From positions 1 through 25,996 of IMG/VR virus record IMGVR_UViG_3300021964_000449: a stretch of 25,996 nt of DNA; one strand, written 5' to 3'. Origin of the DNA: a virus. A program made the translations under genes and the position numbers. This document shows positions 1 through 7,246 of this stretch, piece after piece. Numbering within the stretch: the stretch's first letter is position 1; each line of letters opens with the position of its first letter. Under the pieces are notes generated by a model that worked only from the letters and a program-made list of their open reading frames with translations, had not been told where the DNA came from and did not search any database.

Positions 1-1
1 T

Positions 2-145
2 ACCATTATGGTAGGTAAGTTTAAAAACAAAAGAGTAACCGTGGAGTCAATCGAATACGATGAGTTTGGAATGCCTATCATTAACGGAAGTCCAGCATGT
101 ACATTCAGAATGGTTCCTAAACCGAGAAAAGATGATGAGAAATAA
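2..145 (+). CDS. C-terminal fragment of an unknown protein (5' end outside window)
   Basis: An open frame runs from the first bases to a TAA at 143-145 and gives about 47 residues. An ATG at 8-10 could be a start, but no ribosome-binding site can be seen because the window begins there, so I treat it as the tail of a gene that starts upstream. The visible end is basic (KPRKDDEK) and follows a beta-like stretch (VTVESIEYDEFGMPIINGS). It overlaps the next gene by 14 bases, the tight packing seen throughout the window. I do not recognise the family. Confidence 0.5.
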   Translation, partial: TIMVGKFKNKRVTVESIEYDEFGMPIINGSPACTFRMVPKPRKDDEK

Positions 146-509
146 TTTGACTACAGAGCAAAGTTTTATATGGGTGACATTTCAGAAAGAAGGCATCCAC
201 AAATATCCCGCCGCACTAGAAGACCCTAAGCTAGCAGATGTTAGTTTTCTAGGGTATCCGCACAGACACATATTCCATTTCAGAGTAGAACTGGAAGTGT
301 TCCACGACGATAGAGATGTTGAGTTCATCCTATTCAAAAGAGAGTTAGAGTCTCTCTACAACGAAAACACATTGCAATTAGATTACAAATCATGCGAGAT
401 GATAGCTGAAGATTTAGCTAAATACATACAAGACAAGTATCCTGGCAGAGGTCTCGCTATAGAAGTTTCAGAAGACAACGAGAACGGGTGCAGGTTAATA
501 TGGAATTAG
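132..509 (+). CDS. QueD/6-pyruvoyltetrahydropterin synthase (T-fold)-like small phage protein
   Basis: A 125-residue protein of a type I associate with T4-like marine phages, usually annotated hypothetical. The frame is open from further upstream; I start at ATG 132 (ATG 135 is equally possible) because residues before it would lie inside the preceding gene. The order of motifs resembles QueD/PTPS: His23 in GIH, then an HxH pair (His44, His46), a hydrophobic strand, a DxDVEF/FKREL segment like the 'DFxxLK' region, SCEMIAEDLAKYI like 'PTSExLAxWI', and a terminal SEDNENGC like 'ETxxAG' carrying Glu114. In QueD a catalytic Cys lies four residues before the HxH; here Leu40 is in that place, so classic QueD chemistry is doubtful. 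Two genes downstream is a TGT-like enzyme, which fits 7-deazapurine-type chemistry. The fold assignment is my inference. Confidence 0.55.
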   Translation: MMRNNLTTEQSFIWVTFQKEGIHKYPAALEDPKLADVSFLGYPHRHIFHFRVELEVFHDDRDVEFILFKRELESLYNENTLQLDYKSCEMIAEDLAKYIQDKYPGRGLAIEVSEDNENGCRLIWN

Positions 510-510
510 T

Positions 511-777
511 ATGCAAAAATTTTCCGATTTCTTGGAACAAGAACAACTTAAACCGAACACTATTGTATGTAGAGGAAACGCCTCAGGCAATCAATGGGAA
601 GTGAAGTCCTGTGGCAAAAATGCTATGGGGTTTTTGAGACCAGGTACTAATCTAACTAACGATCAGATTGAAGACCTAAAAAATAAAAAGTGGGACGTCA
701 GATATGCTGACGAGATAACACCTAAGAGCGATGGACCTACATCGTCAGGTAAAGCTGGAGTGCCACAGAAAGATTAA
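511..777 (+). CDS. hypothetical protein, 88 aa
   Basis: An 88-residue soluble protein that begins one base after the stop of the preceding gene (TAG T ATG), so it is probably translated by coupling; no separate Shine-Dalgarno is obvious. It opens with an amphipathic helix (QKFSDFLEQEQL), has a central beta-rich part with two cysteines (IVCRGNASGNQWEVKSCGKN), and ends in a flexible Ser/Gly/Lys/Pro tail. The CRG...SCG spacing could bind metal but only two cysteines are present. No recognisable family. Its position between the QueD-like and TGT-like genes is the only functional hint. Confidence 0.6.
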   Translation: MQKFSDFLEQEQLKPNTIVCRGNASGNQWEVKSCGKNAMGFLRPGTNLTNDQIEDLKNKKWDVRYADEITPKSDGPTSSGKAGVPQKD

Positions 778-800
778 TTATATCATGGAGAAATTATATT

Positions 801-1670
801 ATGAGATTTTGTCATATTGCACCTAACAAACTGCTAGATAAAGTAATCACAACTAATCGTACAGCACACCTTACATTAGCACACATCATCGAAGAGGGCA
901 ATCAAGAATACATTGACTTCTATCTCGGTGAACAAAAAGAAGCAGAAACAATGGGGACACCGTTCCTCAACATTATGGACAATAGTGCATTTGAGTTGTA
1001 CAAAGCTCAGTTGCCTATGTTTGATCCAGAAAAGCTAGTAGAGCTTGCAAAAAAAGTTAACGCTACTCATATTGTATTACCAGATCATCCAAGCATGCCT
1101 TCTATGGTAGGGATTGATGATGCTAAAAGATACGCGCCAGTGTTTAAAGAAAATGGCTTTGGTACTTTCTTTGTGCCTCAGAGTGACGTTGGTGACTTAG
1201 AAGATTTAATTACTTCATTTGCATGGGCAGCATCAAGTCCTCTTATTGATTATATTGGTATTAGTATTCTTGCTGTACCTAATGCATATAGATGTGAAGT
1301 AGGAAACAAACTACAAAGATTTAACTCTCGATGGAAATTCATGAATGAGCTCTATGATAGAAACCTGTTACAACTTGCTAAAGCAAATGGTAAGAAAATT
1401 CACTTCCTTGGAATGGTTGACGGTCCAAATGAAATTTCACTACTTCGTAATTTTAGTATTGACACTTGGGATTCTAGTGCTGGAGTTTGGGCTGGACTAA
1501 ACGGAATTGAGTTTGATGGATCCCCAACAGGACTTTTCGAGGGTAAGTTTGAGAAGCACGTTGACTTTAACTTCGATACAGAAGATGATAACCTCATTGA
1601 TTGTGCAAGACGTAACGTTGCATATATTGACAATCTAGTTGAAAGATTCAATGCAAGTGAAAAATTATGA
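801..1670 (+). CDS. tRNA-guanine transglycosylase-like (phage DpdA-type) base-exchange enzyme
   Basis: A 289-residue protein with the landmarks of the TGT TIM-barrel superfamily, shorter than bacterial TGT (about 370 aa). MDNSAFEL (Asp60) matches the substrate-binding DSGGF segment; ATHIVLPD (Asp95) is a barrel strand ending in Asp; FLGMVDGPNEI (around 202-212) matches the 'YLMGVGxPEDL' strand; SIDTWDSS (around 219-226) matches the 'GxDMFD' segment and places the likely nucleophile at Asp224. The four-Cys zinc site of tRNA TGT is absent, as in shortened phage relatives. Known DpdA enzymes swap guanine for a 7-deazaguanine in DNA; whether this one acts on DNA, tRNA or another substrate is inference. 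GGAG at 787-790 with AAATTATATT before ATG sets the start. It overlaps the next gene by 4 bases. Confidence 0.7.
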   Translation: MRFCHIAPNKLLDKVITTNRTAHLTLAHIIEEGNQEYIDFYLGEQKEAETMGTPFLNIMDNSAFELYKAQLPMFDPEKLVELAKKVNATHIVLPDHPSMPSMVGIDDAKRYAPVFKENGFGTFFVPQSDVGDLEDLITSFAWAASSPLIDYIGISILAVPNAYRCEVGNKLQRFNSRWKFMNELYDRNLLQLAKANGKKIHFLGMVDGPNEISLLRNFSIDTWDSSAGVWAGLNGIEFDGSPTGLFEGKFEKHVDFNFDTEDDNLIDCARRNVAYIDNLVERFNASEKL

Positions 1671-1954
1671 AGTATAGATTTGACGAAGATAAGATACTAG
1701 CAGAAGTAGGTAAGTACATTGAATCTACTTATTCTGCTCATTATGTTAATGAGAAGGCTGGTACTAAGGACGAAGAAATCCAAACGATTGATGTTTGGAA
1801 ACAGATGGGACAAGAGAAAGAAGCCTGTCATTCAAATATTATTAAGTACGCTATGAGGTATGGTAAGAAGGATGGTTATAATAAAAAAGACCTAATGAAG
1901 ATCATTCATTATACTATTCTGTTGTGGCACTTTACACAGGAGAAAACAAAATGA
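1667..1954 (+). CDS. DUF3310-like small protein
   Basis: A 95-residue protein overlapping the TGT-like gene by an ATGA junction at its start. The core reads HYVN..., then IDVWKQMGQEKEACHSNIIKYAMRYG, then KKDLMKIIHYTILL. This matches the DUF3310 layout, where 'PIDVI...NAIKYIxRxG' is followed by 'DLxKAxWYL'. DUF3310 proteins are common in phages and are often annotated as nucleotide-kinase-like or unknown; no catalytic residues are established that I can rely on. Its neighbour encodes a dUTPase/dCTP-deaminase-like enzyme, so a role in nucleotide pools is plausible. The TGA lies inside the ATGA that begins the next gene. Confidence 0.6.
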   Translation: MKYRFDEDKILAEVGKYIESTYSAHYVNEKAGTKDEEIQTIDVWKQMGQEKEACHSNIIKYAMRYGKKDGYNKKDLMKIIHYTILLWHFTQEKTK

Positions 1955-2454
1955 GTATGAGGCATATACTGTCTAAATGGGTTTCTAGTGAGCCTCTTTT
2001 GACTAACGTACAAGAAGGAGACAGCCAACCTAATGCTGTCGACTTGAGAGTAGATAAGATATTCAGACTAGAAGATAAACAGTTTGAGATATCTGAAAAC
2101 ACAAAGAAGCATAGAGGATCTTGGGAAGTAGAAGCACATGATGGATATTTTTACTTAGAGCCAGGAACGTATGAAATCCTAATGGAGAATATTGTAAAGA
2201 TTCCAGAAGGGTATGCAGGATGGGTGATCACTAGATCGACCCTTAACAGAAATGGTCTCTTCATTACTAGTGGTCTATACGATTCAGGCTACCATGGAGT
2301 AATGGCTGGTGCACTTCACGTCGAAGGTGGCCCAGCTAAGATTGAGAAAGGTACGAGAGTAGCACAGTTCTTAATGTTTGAAGCAGAGACACTATCAATG
2401 TATGATGGTGATTACGGACTCGGAAAGGAGCACGATAAGAAGTATGGAAATTAA
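1951..2454 (+). CDS. dUTPase / dCTP deaminase superfamily protein
   Basis: A 167-residue protein with dUTPase/dCTP-deaminase trimer-fold motifs in order: AVDLRVDKIF (motif 1), GWVITRSTLNRNGL (motif 2, RSS-like), SGLYDSGYHGVMAGAL (motif 3), KGTRVAQFLMF (motif 4), and a C-terminal YDGDYGLGKEHDKKYG that stands in for the flexible glycine-rich motif 5. The family removes dUTP or makes dUMP/dUTP from dCTP, which feeds thymidylate synthesis and keeps uracil out of phage DNA; I cannot tell the two activities apart by eye. I start at ATG 1951, in an ATGA overlap with the previous stop and behind GGAG at 1939-1942, not at the in-frame upstream ATG inside the previous gene. It overlaps the glycosyltransferase by 11 bases. 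Confidence 0.75.
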   Translation: MSMRHILSKWVSSEPLLTNVQEGDSQPNAVDLRVDKIFRLEDKQFEISENTKKHRGSWEVEAHDGYFYLEPGTYEILMENIVKIPEGYAGWVITRSTLNRNGLFITSGLYDSGYHGVMAGALHVEGGPAKIEKGTRVAQFLMFEAETLSMYDGDYGLGKEHDKKYGN

Positions 2455-3424
2455 TATTAAAATAGAAGAGTTGCAAAAACGTTCGTTGTTTATTGCAACA
2501 CCAATGTATGGTGGACAATGCGCAGGTATGTTCACTAAATCAAGTAATGACTTATCTGCACTTTGTATGCATTACAAAATTCCTGCTAAGTTTTACTATT
2601 TGTTCAATGAGAGTTTGATTACTCGTGCACGTAACTATTGCGTTGATGAGTTCTTAAGGTCTGACGCAACACACATGATCTTTATTGATAGTGACATAGC
2701 ATTCAATCCTAATGATATTATTACTATGTTAGCAATGATGGATCATGAAGACCCTGAGTGTCCATATGACATCTTATGTGGTCCGTACCCTAAAAAGTGT
2801 ATTTCATGGGAAAAGATTACTCATGCAGTTAACCAAGGTGTTGCTGATGATGATCCAGAGATCCTTTCTAAGTTTGTTGGAGATTATGTATTTAATCCTG
2901 CAGAAGGTGGAAATGAGATTAAAATTAGTGAACCTGCTGAAGTGTTAGAAGGTGGTACTGGTTTCATGATGTTCAAGAAGTCTACATTGCAAAAGTTTGC
3001 AGATGCGTATCCTAATATGCTCTACAAGCCTGATCATGTAAGAACTCAACACTTTGATGGATCAAGAGAGATTACAGCATTCTTTGATGCAGTAATTGAT
3101 GATAAGCAACTTAATGTTACTAATGAACTGGAAGCATTTTACAAAGAGAATGCAGAAGCTACGCCTGAGCAGGTTATAGAGTTTGTTAAAGACAAGACTA
3201 CATCTGCTATTGAAGGTAAGAGATACTCTAATCGATACTTGTCTGAAGACTATATGTTCTGTCAGTGGGCAAGAAACATTGGTATTAAAGTATGGTTGTG
3301 TCCTTGGATGGAACTTCAACACATGGGTTCTTTTGTATTCGGTGGATCGTTGAAAGACTTAGCGTCCATTGGAGCTCCAGCAACTGCTGATCCTGGAAAG
3401 GTAGGCAAGAACAAAGCAATGTAG
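2444..3424 (+). CDS. GT-A fold glycosyltransferase (family 2-like)
   Basis: A 326-residue protein. The N-terminal part begins LFIATPMYGGQCAGMF, continues with NESLITRARNYCVDEFL, then HMIFIDSDIAFNPNDI, where Asp82-Ser-Asp84 is the metal/nucleotide-sugar-binding DxD of GT-A enzymes. A later GGTGFMMFKKS loop and the C-terminal CPWMELQHMGSF (His) match the acceptor and metal-ligand parts of this family. I start at ATG 2444 with AAAGGAG at 2424-2430, not at an earlier in-frame ATG inside the preceding gene. Such genes are frequent in T4-like marine phages; the acceptor could be modified phage DNA, a virion protein or host surface glycan, and the sequence does not decide. The residues between about 190 and 260 are Glu-rich and poorly conserved-looking. 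Confidence 0.75.
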   Translation: MEINIKIEELQKRSLFIATPMYGGQCAGMFTKSSNDLSALCMHYKIPAKFYYLFNESLITRARNYCVDEFLRSDATHMIFIDSDIAFNPNDIITMLAMMDHEDPECPYDILCGPYPKKCISWEKITHAVNQGVADDDPEILSKFVGDYVFNPAEGGNEIKISEPAEVLEGGTGFMMFKKSTLQKFADAYPNMLYKPDHVRTQHFDGSREITAFFDAVIDDKQLNVTNELEAFYKENAEATPEQVIEFVKDKTTSAIEGKRYSNRYLSEDYMFCQWARNIGIKVWLCPWMELQHMGSFVFGGSLKDLASIGAPATADPGKVGKNKAM

Positions 3425-3432
3425 GACAATTT

Positions 3433-3885
3433 ATGTTTGAATCTTTAATTTTAACAACAATGCTAACATGGGGTACAGAAACATTAGATACTCCTATTGG
3501 CGAGATTGATGCTCACGTCAACCAACAAATGGTAAGTGTACAGAACTTACAAGGTTGGACTGTCGAAGGGTATGAAATGTCTATTAATCCTGACATCGGT
3601 AACAAGATGTCAATGACTGACTTTGCAATTGGCAAATCATGGAAATATGGTACTGTCACTGTAGGGGAAGACATCATTAATGTACGAGGTGTATATCCAG
3701 TATACGGTGAAAGAGTGTACGGGATTGCAGGGGTTACGTTTAGGGACAGTGTAGATAGAGCAGCTGTAGGTATTGGGTACAAGTTTACTGACAATATCTT
3801 CATGCATGCTAGTTATGGACAAGCCGATTATAAAGATGGGTTTGACAGTGATTTTACAGCACTAAGTTTAGTGTTTGTATATTAA
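3433..3885 (+). CDS. putative exported beta-barrel (outer-membrane-like) protein
   Basis: A 150-residue protein of unknown family. After a hydrophobic N-terminus (MFESLILTTMLTWG, without the usual basic n-region) the chain is made of alternating polar/hydrophobic strands rich in Gly, Tyr, Val and Phe, for example KSWKYGTVTVGEDIINVRG, RVYGIAGVTFRDS, AVGIGYKFTDNIFMHASYGQADY, and ends TALSLVFVY. Alternating strands, short turns and an aromatic last residue resemble small outer-membrane barrels and their C-terminal beta-signal. The weak signal peptide is against this. It lies just before the sliding-clamp gene; a stop at 3422-3424 leaves only 8 bases upstream. If truly exported it might change the infected cell's surface, but that is speculation. 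Confidence 0.5.
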   Translation: MFESLILTTMLTWGTETLDTPIGEIDAHVNQQMVSVQNLQGWTVEGYEMSINPDIGNKMSMTDFAIGKSWKYGTVTVGEDIINVRGVYPVYGERVYGIAGVTFRDSVDRAAVGIGYKFTDNIFMHASYGQADYKDGFDSDFTALSLVFVY

Positions 3886-3899
3886 ATGGAAATTATATT

Positions 3900-4613
3900 A
3901 TGAAATTGAGTGAAAGTACTATTAACGTCTTAAAATCATTCTCTGTTATTAACACAGGGATTGAATTGCAACCAGGGAATGTGTTGAAGACAATCTCGCC
4001 TCAGAAGTCTATTATGGCTAGAGCTGAGTTGCCTGATACCATTCCAGCAGCTGGTTGTTTCTATGAGCTGCCTAGATTCCTAGGTGCACTAACTCTCTTT
4101 GACCAACCTCAGTTGGACTTCAATGAGAAATATGTTACTATCAGAGATGCCAAAAGAACTCTGAACTATACGTTTGCGGATCCGCAAATGATTGTTACCC
4201 CTCCAGCTAAGGAAGTAGAACTACCTTCTGTAGATGTTGAAGTCAATCTTACTTGGAATGACATTAACAATACTATGAGAGCAGCTAGTGTTATGTCCTT
4301 ACCAGAGATTGCAATCACAAGTGATGGATCCACAATCAACATTGAAGCAATCAGTAGCAAGAATCCAACAGCTGACAAGTATGCGACTGTTGTAGATAAC
4401 AATGCTAGTGGCAAGGTATTCAAGGCTGTGTTCAAATTGGAGAACCTTAAGCTAATGAATATGGACTACACAGTCCAGTTGTCCAGCAAAGGTATCGCTA
4501 AGTTTACTTCCATGAACAATAAAACATGGAAGGATGAGAAAGTTGAGATTCAATCTATTCCTCAACTGACTTATTGGATTGCAACAGAACAACATAGTTC
4601 ATCGTTCGAGTAG
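3900..4613 (+). CDS. 45: sliding clamp, T4 gp45-like
   Basis: A 237-residue protein close in length to T4 gp45 (228 aa). The N-terminus MKLSESTINVLKSFSVINTG parallels T4 MKLSKDTTALLKNFATINSG, and the later pattern (IRDAKRTLNYTFADPQMIVTPP; MSLPEIAITSDGSTINIEA; MNMDYTVQLSSKGIAKF) follows the clamp repeats. It forms a trimeric ring that holds gp43 polymerase on DNA and, in T4, is also the mobile activator of late transcription with gp33 and gp55. That fits the TATAAATA late-type promoters seen elsewhere in the window. The leader AATGGAAATTATATTATGA resembles the one before the TGT-like gene. gp44 follows after 4 bases, the T4 order. Confidence 0.93.
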   Translation: MKLSESTINVLKSFSVINTGIELQPGNVLKTISPQKSIMARAELPDTIPAAGCFYELPRFLGALTLFDQPQLDFNEKYVTIRDAKRTLNYTFADPQMIVTPPAKEVELPSVDVEVNLTWNDINNTMRAASVMSLPEIAITSDGSTINIEAISSKNPTADKYATVVDNNASGKVFKAVFKLENLKLMNMDYTVQLSSKGIAKFTSMNNKTWKDEKVEIQSIPQLTYWIATEQHSSSFE

Positions 4614-4617
4614 GCCT

Positions 4618-5556
4618 ATGCTAGAAAATTATCTTTGGGTGGAGAAATATCGCCCCGGTGTACTAGCAGATTGTATTTTACCAGACGAATTAAAGAATAC
4701 ATTCCAAAAGTTCATCGATAATAAAAACATTCCTAACTTATTGTTATCAGGATCTGCTGGTGTTGGTAAAACGACAGTGGCAAAAGCTATGTTAGATGAA
4801 CTTGATGCTGACTACATTGTAGTTAATGGTTCATTGCATGGTAACATTGATACGCTAAGAACAGAGATAATGAACTTTGCTACAACAGTATCGTTTAGTG
4901 AGGGACGTAAGTACGTAATATTGGATGAGGCTGATTACCTTAATCCACAATCCACACAACCCGCTCTTAGAAACTTTATGGAAGAATATTCTAAAAACTG
5001 TGGATTCATACTAACATGCAATTTCAAGAACAGAATCATTGATCCACTACATTCGCGTTGTAGTGTTATTGACTTTACATTTCCAAGAAAACTAGCACCT
5101 AAACTTGCTGGTGACTTCTTTGTTAGAGTGAAATCAATACTCGACCAAGAACAAGTTAAGTATGATGAGAAAGTGTTAGCTGAGATTATTCAGAGACATT
5201 TTCCTGATTGGAGACGTGTTTTAAACGAGTTACAGCGCTATTCCGTGAATGGGATCATTGATACAGGATTACTAGCTAACTCCTCTCAGAACGCATTTAA
5301 TTCGCTTCTAGCCCTGCTAAAAGAGAAGAAGTTCAGCGACATGCGAAAGTGGGTTGCACAGAACTTAGATAGTGATCCAACAAGTATTATGAGACAACTG
5401 TATGACCATGCCAGTGAGAAAATAGATCCAAAGTCTATACCTCAATTGGTCTTACTTATTGGTGAGTATCAATACAAGTCTGCCTTTGTAGCTGACCAAG
5501 AAATTAACTTAGTTGCGTTCTTAACGCAAGTGATGGCAGAAATCGAATTTAAATAG
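4618..5556 (+). CDS. 44: clamp loader large subunit, T4 gp44-like AAA+ ATPase
   Basis: A 312-residue AAA+ protein (T4 gp44 is 319 aa). After LWVEKYRP, the hallmark of RFC/gp44 proteins, come Walker A GSAGVGKTT (45-53), Walker B VILDEADYL (around 100-108), the sensor-1 region FILTCNFKNRI, and the arginine-finger SRC motif in HSRCSVIDF. With gp62 it loads gp45 onto primed DNA using ATP. I start at ATG 4618, directly after the gp45 stop, instead of an in-frame ATG at 4579 that lies inside gp45. In T4 gp62 follows directly; here two unrelated genes intervene. Confidence 0.95.
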   Translation: MLENYLWVEKYRPGVLADCILPDELKNTFQKFIDNKNIPNLLLSGSAGVGKTTVAKAMLDELDADYIVVNGSLHGNIDTLRTEIMNFATTVSFSEGRKYVILDEADYLNPQSTQPALRNFMEEYSKNCGFILTCNFKNRIIDPLHSRCSVIDFTFPRKLAPKLAGDFFVRVKSILDQEQVKYDEKVLAEIIQRHFPDWRRVLNELQRYSVNGIIDTGLLANSSQNAFNSLLALLKEKKFSDMRKWVAQNLDSDPTSIMRQLYDHASEKIDPKSIPQLVLLIGEYQYKSAFVADQEINLVAFLTQVMAEIEFK

Positions 5557-5564
5557 GAGACAAT

Positions 5565-5747
5565 ATGCCTTACGTAGAGAAGGTTGGTGTCGAGGGGGTC
5601 AAGGATCAGATTGATCAATGGTATCATGTGATGCATGATCAAAACCTCGATGGGTATACTTGTAGAGCTTGTAAGAGAAAAATTACTCAAGTACTGGAAA
5701 AAGCCAAGCAAGCATTAGTAGATGCACCGGAGTATGTAGAGGAATAA
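5565..5747 (+). CDS. small CxxC protein, unknown
   Basis: A 60-residue protein that begins 8 bases after gp44 behind a good Shine-Dalgarno (AGGAGA at 5551-5556, overlapping the gp44 stop). Its centre reads WYHVMHDQNLDGYTCRACKRKITQVLEKAKQ: one CxxC pair with two upstream histidines, followed by a helix, so a single small zinc site is possible. The acidic tail is EYVEE. I recognise no family. Position between gp44 and gp62 suggests co-expression with the replisome, but nothing ties it to clamp loading. Confidence 0.65.
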   Translation: MPYVEKVGVEGVKDQIDQWYHVMHDQNLDGYTCRACKRKITQVLEKAKQALVDAPEYVEE

Positions 5748-5750
5748 GAT

Positions 5751-6482
5751 ATGCAAATCAAAGTAGCAATTATGGGATATGGGTTTGTTGGTAAAGCAAC
5801 AGAATATTTCTTAAAAACTTATTGTTCTAATGTTACAGATATTCAAATTCAAGATCCAGCAATGGACTTATGGGTTGAAGATTGGGATAGAGTAGACTAT
5901 ACATTTATATGCGTTCCTACTCCTCAACAAGATCGTAAACTTGATATCTCATATGTGATAGATGCATTGAATAGTTGTTCTGGTAAGCCTATTGTAAGAA
6001 GTACAGTAGGACCTGAACAAGTTAATCATTTAAATAGTATTAAACGTATTATTTTATGGCCTGAGTTTCTAAGAGAAAAGACTTGGAAAGAGGATACTGA
6101 TAACAGTACGCAAATAATTCTTGGGGTTGGATTTCACATCCCTAATGATCTATTTGCTCTTTGTGGTAGAAAAATAAAAACTACTACATTGGGTGAAGCA
6201 TCGTTATTTAAAATGTCACGTAATGCTATGTTGGCAGCTAAAGTAGCACAAGCTAATATGTTATATGATTTGTGTCAGAAGTTTGGAGGCGTTGAATATA
6301 ACAATATCAAAGAACTTTTAATTTCTGATGGCACATTAGGTACAACGCACTTTGATGTTCCTGGACATCATGGTAGAGGATTTAGCGGTAAGTGTTTACC
6401 AAAAGATACGACGCACTATGAAAGCCTATTTAAAGAATTAAACTTATACACAGAAGTACTGGATTACAATGAAACCTTTTGA
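5751..6482 (+). CDS. short UDP-glucose/GDP-mannose dehydrogenase-like protein
   Basis: A 243-residue protein with an N-terminal Rossmann NAD-binding motif GYGFVGKA (Gly9, Gly11, Gly14), the YTFICVPTPQ strand, RSTVGP, the EFLREKTW segment (family 'PEFLREG'), the helix FKMSRNAMLAAKVAQANMLYDL, and near the end GFSGKCLPKD with catalytic Cys215. These are the first two domains of nucleotide-sugar dehydrogenases, which oxidise UDP-glucose or a related sugar to the uronate in two NAD-dependent steps. Cellular members are about 390-450 aa; the C-terminal nucleotide-sugar-binding domain is missing here, with only 28 residues after the Cys. No frameshift is visible: the gene ends 14 bases inside gp62. 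A shorter phage form or altered substrate is likely. Confidence 0.8.
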   Translation: MQIKVAIMGYGFVGKATEYFLKTYCSNVTDIQIQDPAMDLWVEDWDRVDYTFICVPTPQQDRKLDISYVIDALNSCSGKPIVRSTVGPEQVNHLNSIKRIILWPEFLREKTWKEDTDNSTQIILGVGFHIPNDLFALCGRKIKTTTLGEASLFKMSRNAMLAAKVAQANMLYDLCQKFGGVEYNNIKELLISDGTLGTTHFDVPGHHGRGFSGKCLPKDTTHYESLFKELNLYTEVLDYNETF

Positions 6483-6870
6483 TTTTGTTAACAGCATAAA
6501 CTTTACAAAGAAAAATATGATGCGAGGTACAGAGAATGATGACCTTGCAGAGAAAAGTTATGTCCCATATTTAACAAATAAAGCGTTATCATATCACACA
6601 GACACATTATTATATGCAAATGAGATTAACCGTCTTCACTTTTTAGACAATAAACTTCAATATGAGTTTTACCTAAATACTCTTAGAAAAAAGAAAAGGT
6701 TTGCGAAGTGGGCGAAAGCAGATAGTAATGATGATATAGAAATGATTTCACAATATTTCAACTATTCACCATCTAAAGCTAAAATTGCTCTCACCGTACT
6801 TTCGAAAGAGAATCTTCAAGAAATAAGAGAAAAGGTTACTCGCGGTATTGAAAATGATAGACATAACTAG
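6469..6870 (+). CDS. 62: clamp loader small subunit, gp62-like
   Basis: A 133-residue protein that starts MKPFDFVNSINFTKKNMM, with the conserved LTNKALSYHTDTLLYANEINR, a FYLNTLRKKKRFAKWAK stretch and a DIEMISQYFNYSPSKAKIALTVL end. I recognise this as the marine T4-like form of clamp-loader subunit gp62, clearly shorter than T4 gp62 (187 aa). One copy joins four gp44 subunits to load gp45. It begins 14 bases before the stop of the dehydrogenase gene and overlaps regA, the same neighbour as in T4, so translation is probably coupled. Confidence 0.85.
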   Translation: MKPFDFVNSINFTKKNMMRGTENDDLAEKSYVPYLTNKALSYHTDTLLYANEINRLHFLDNKLQYEFYLNTLRKKKRFAKWAKADSNDDIEMISQYFNYSPSKAKIALTVLSKENLQEIREKVTRGIENDRHN

Positions 6871-7246
6871 CTTAATTGAAATTAAACTTAAGGACCCAGA
6901 AGACTTCCTTAAAGTCAAAGAAACTTTGACACGTATAGGTGTGGCATCTAAAAAGACAAACACCTTATATCAATCATGCCATATTTTACATAAGCAGGGA
7001 CAATATTATATCGTTCACTTTAAAGAATTATTTTCGTTAGATGGTAAAGCATCTGATTTTAATTTTGATGATATATCAAGACGAAATACGATAGCGCTTT
7101 TACTAGAAGAATGGAACCTTGTAGAAATTGTTAATAAACAAATGACACAGCCAGCTGACAGTATAAGTTCTATCAAAATTATTCCTCACTCTCAAAAGGG
7201 TGATTGGAATTTGGTTGCCAAATATAATATTGGCAAACGAAAATAG
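6854..7246 (+). CDS. regA: translational repressor RegA
   Basis: A 130-residue protein (T4 RegA 122 aa) with almost unchanged T4 segments: KDPEDFLKVKETLTRIG, LYQSCHILHKQGQYYIVHFKE, and RRNTIALLLEEWNLVEIV. RegA binds the start-codon region of several early phage mRNAs, including clamp-loader genes in T4, and blocks translation. I start at ATG 6854, which gives MIDI like T4 MIEI; an in-frame TTG at 6848 would add two residues. Compared with T4 there is an insertion of about six residues near the N-terminus. It overlaps gp62 by 17 bases and is the last gene before a GC-rich inverted repeat. Confidence 0.95.
   Translation: MIDITSLIEIKLKDPEDFLKVKETLTRIGVASKKTNTLYQSCHILHKQGQYYIVHFKELFSLDGKASDFNFDDISRRNTIALLLEEWNLVEIVNKQMTQPADSISSIKIIPHSQKGDWNLVAKYNIGKRK

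Noticed and set aside
1559-1587. TTGACT near 1560 as an internal early promoter
   Set aside because: It shares GTTGACTTTAA with the promoter family but its -10 place reads GATGAT, and it lies deep in the TGT-like gene.
1400-1651. Minus-strand frames, also at 3513-3803, 8392-8694, 11694-11948, 17706-17981, 19646-19960 and others
   Set aside because: They lie opposite strong, recognisable + strand genes, show no ribosome sites or family motifs, and have low-complexity translations typical of shadow frames. No minus-strand gene is supported.
2378-2443. Longer N-terminus for the glycosyltransferase from ATG 2378
   Set aside because: It would lie wholly within the dUTPase-like gene; ATG 2444 has AAAGGAG at the right distance and gives a family-like start.
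5751-6482. Short dehydrogenase as a frameshifted pseudogene
   Set aside because: The bases after its stop encode gp62 in another frame at once, with no leftover sugar-binding domain, so it is a compact gene and not a broken one.
6848-6853. TTG start for regA
   Set aside because: ATG 6854 is two codons away and gives MIDI, matching the T4 RegA MIEI start.
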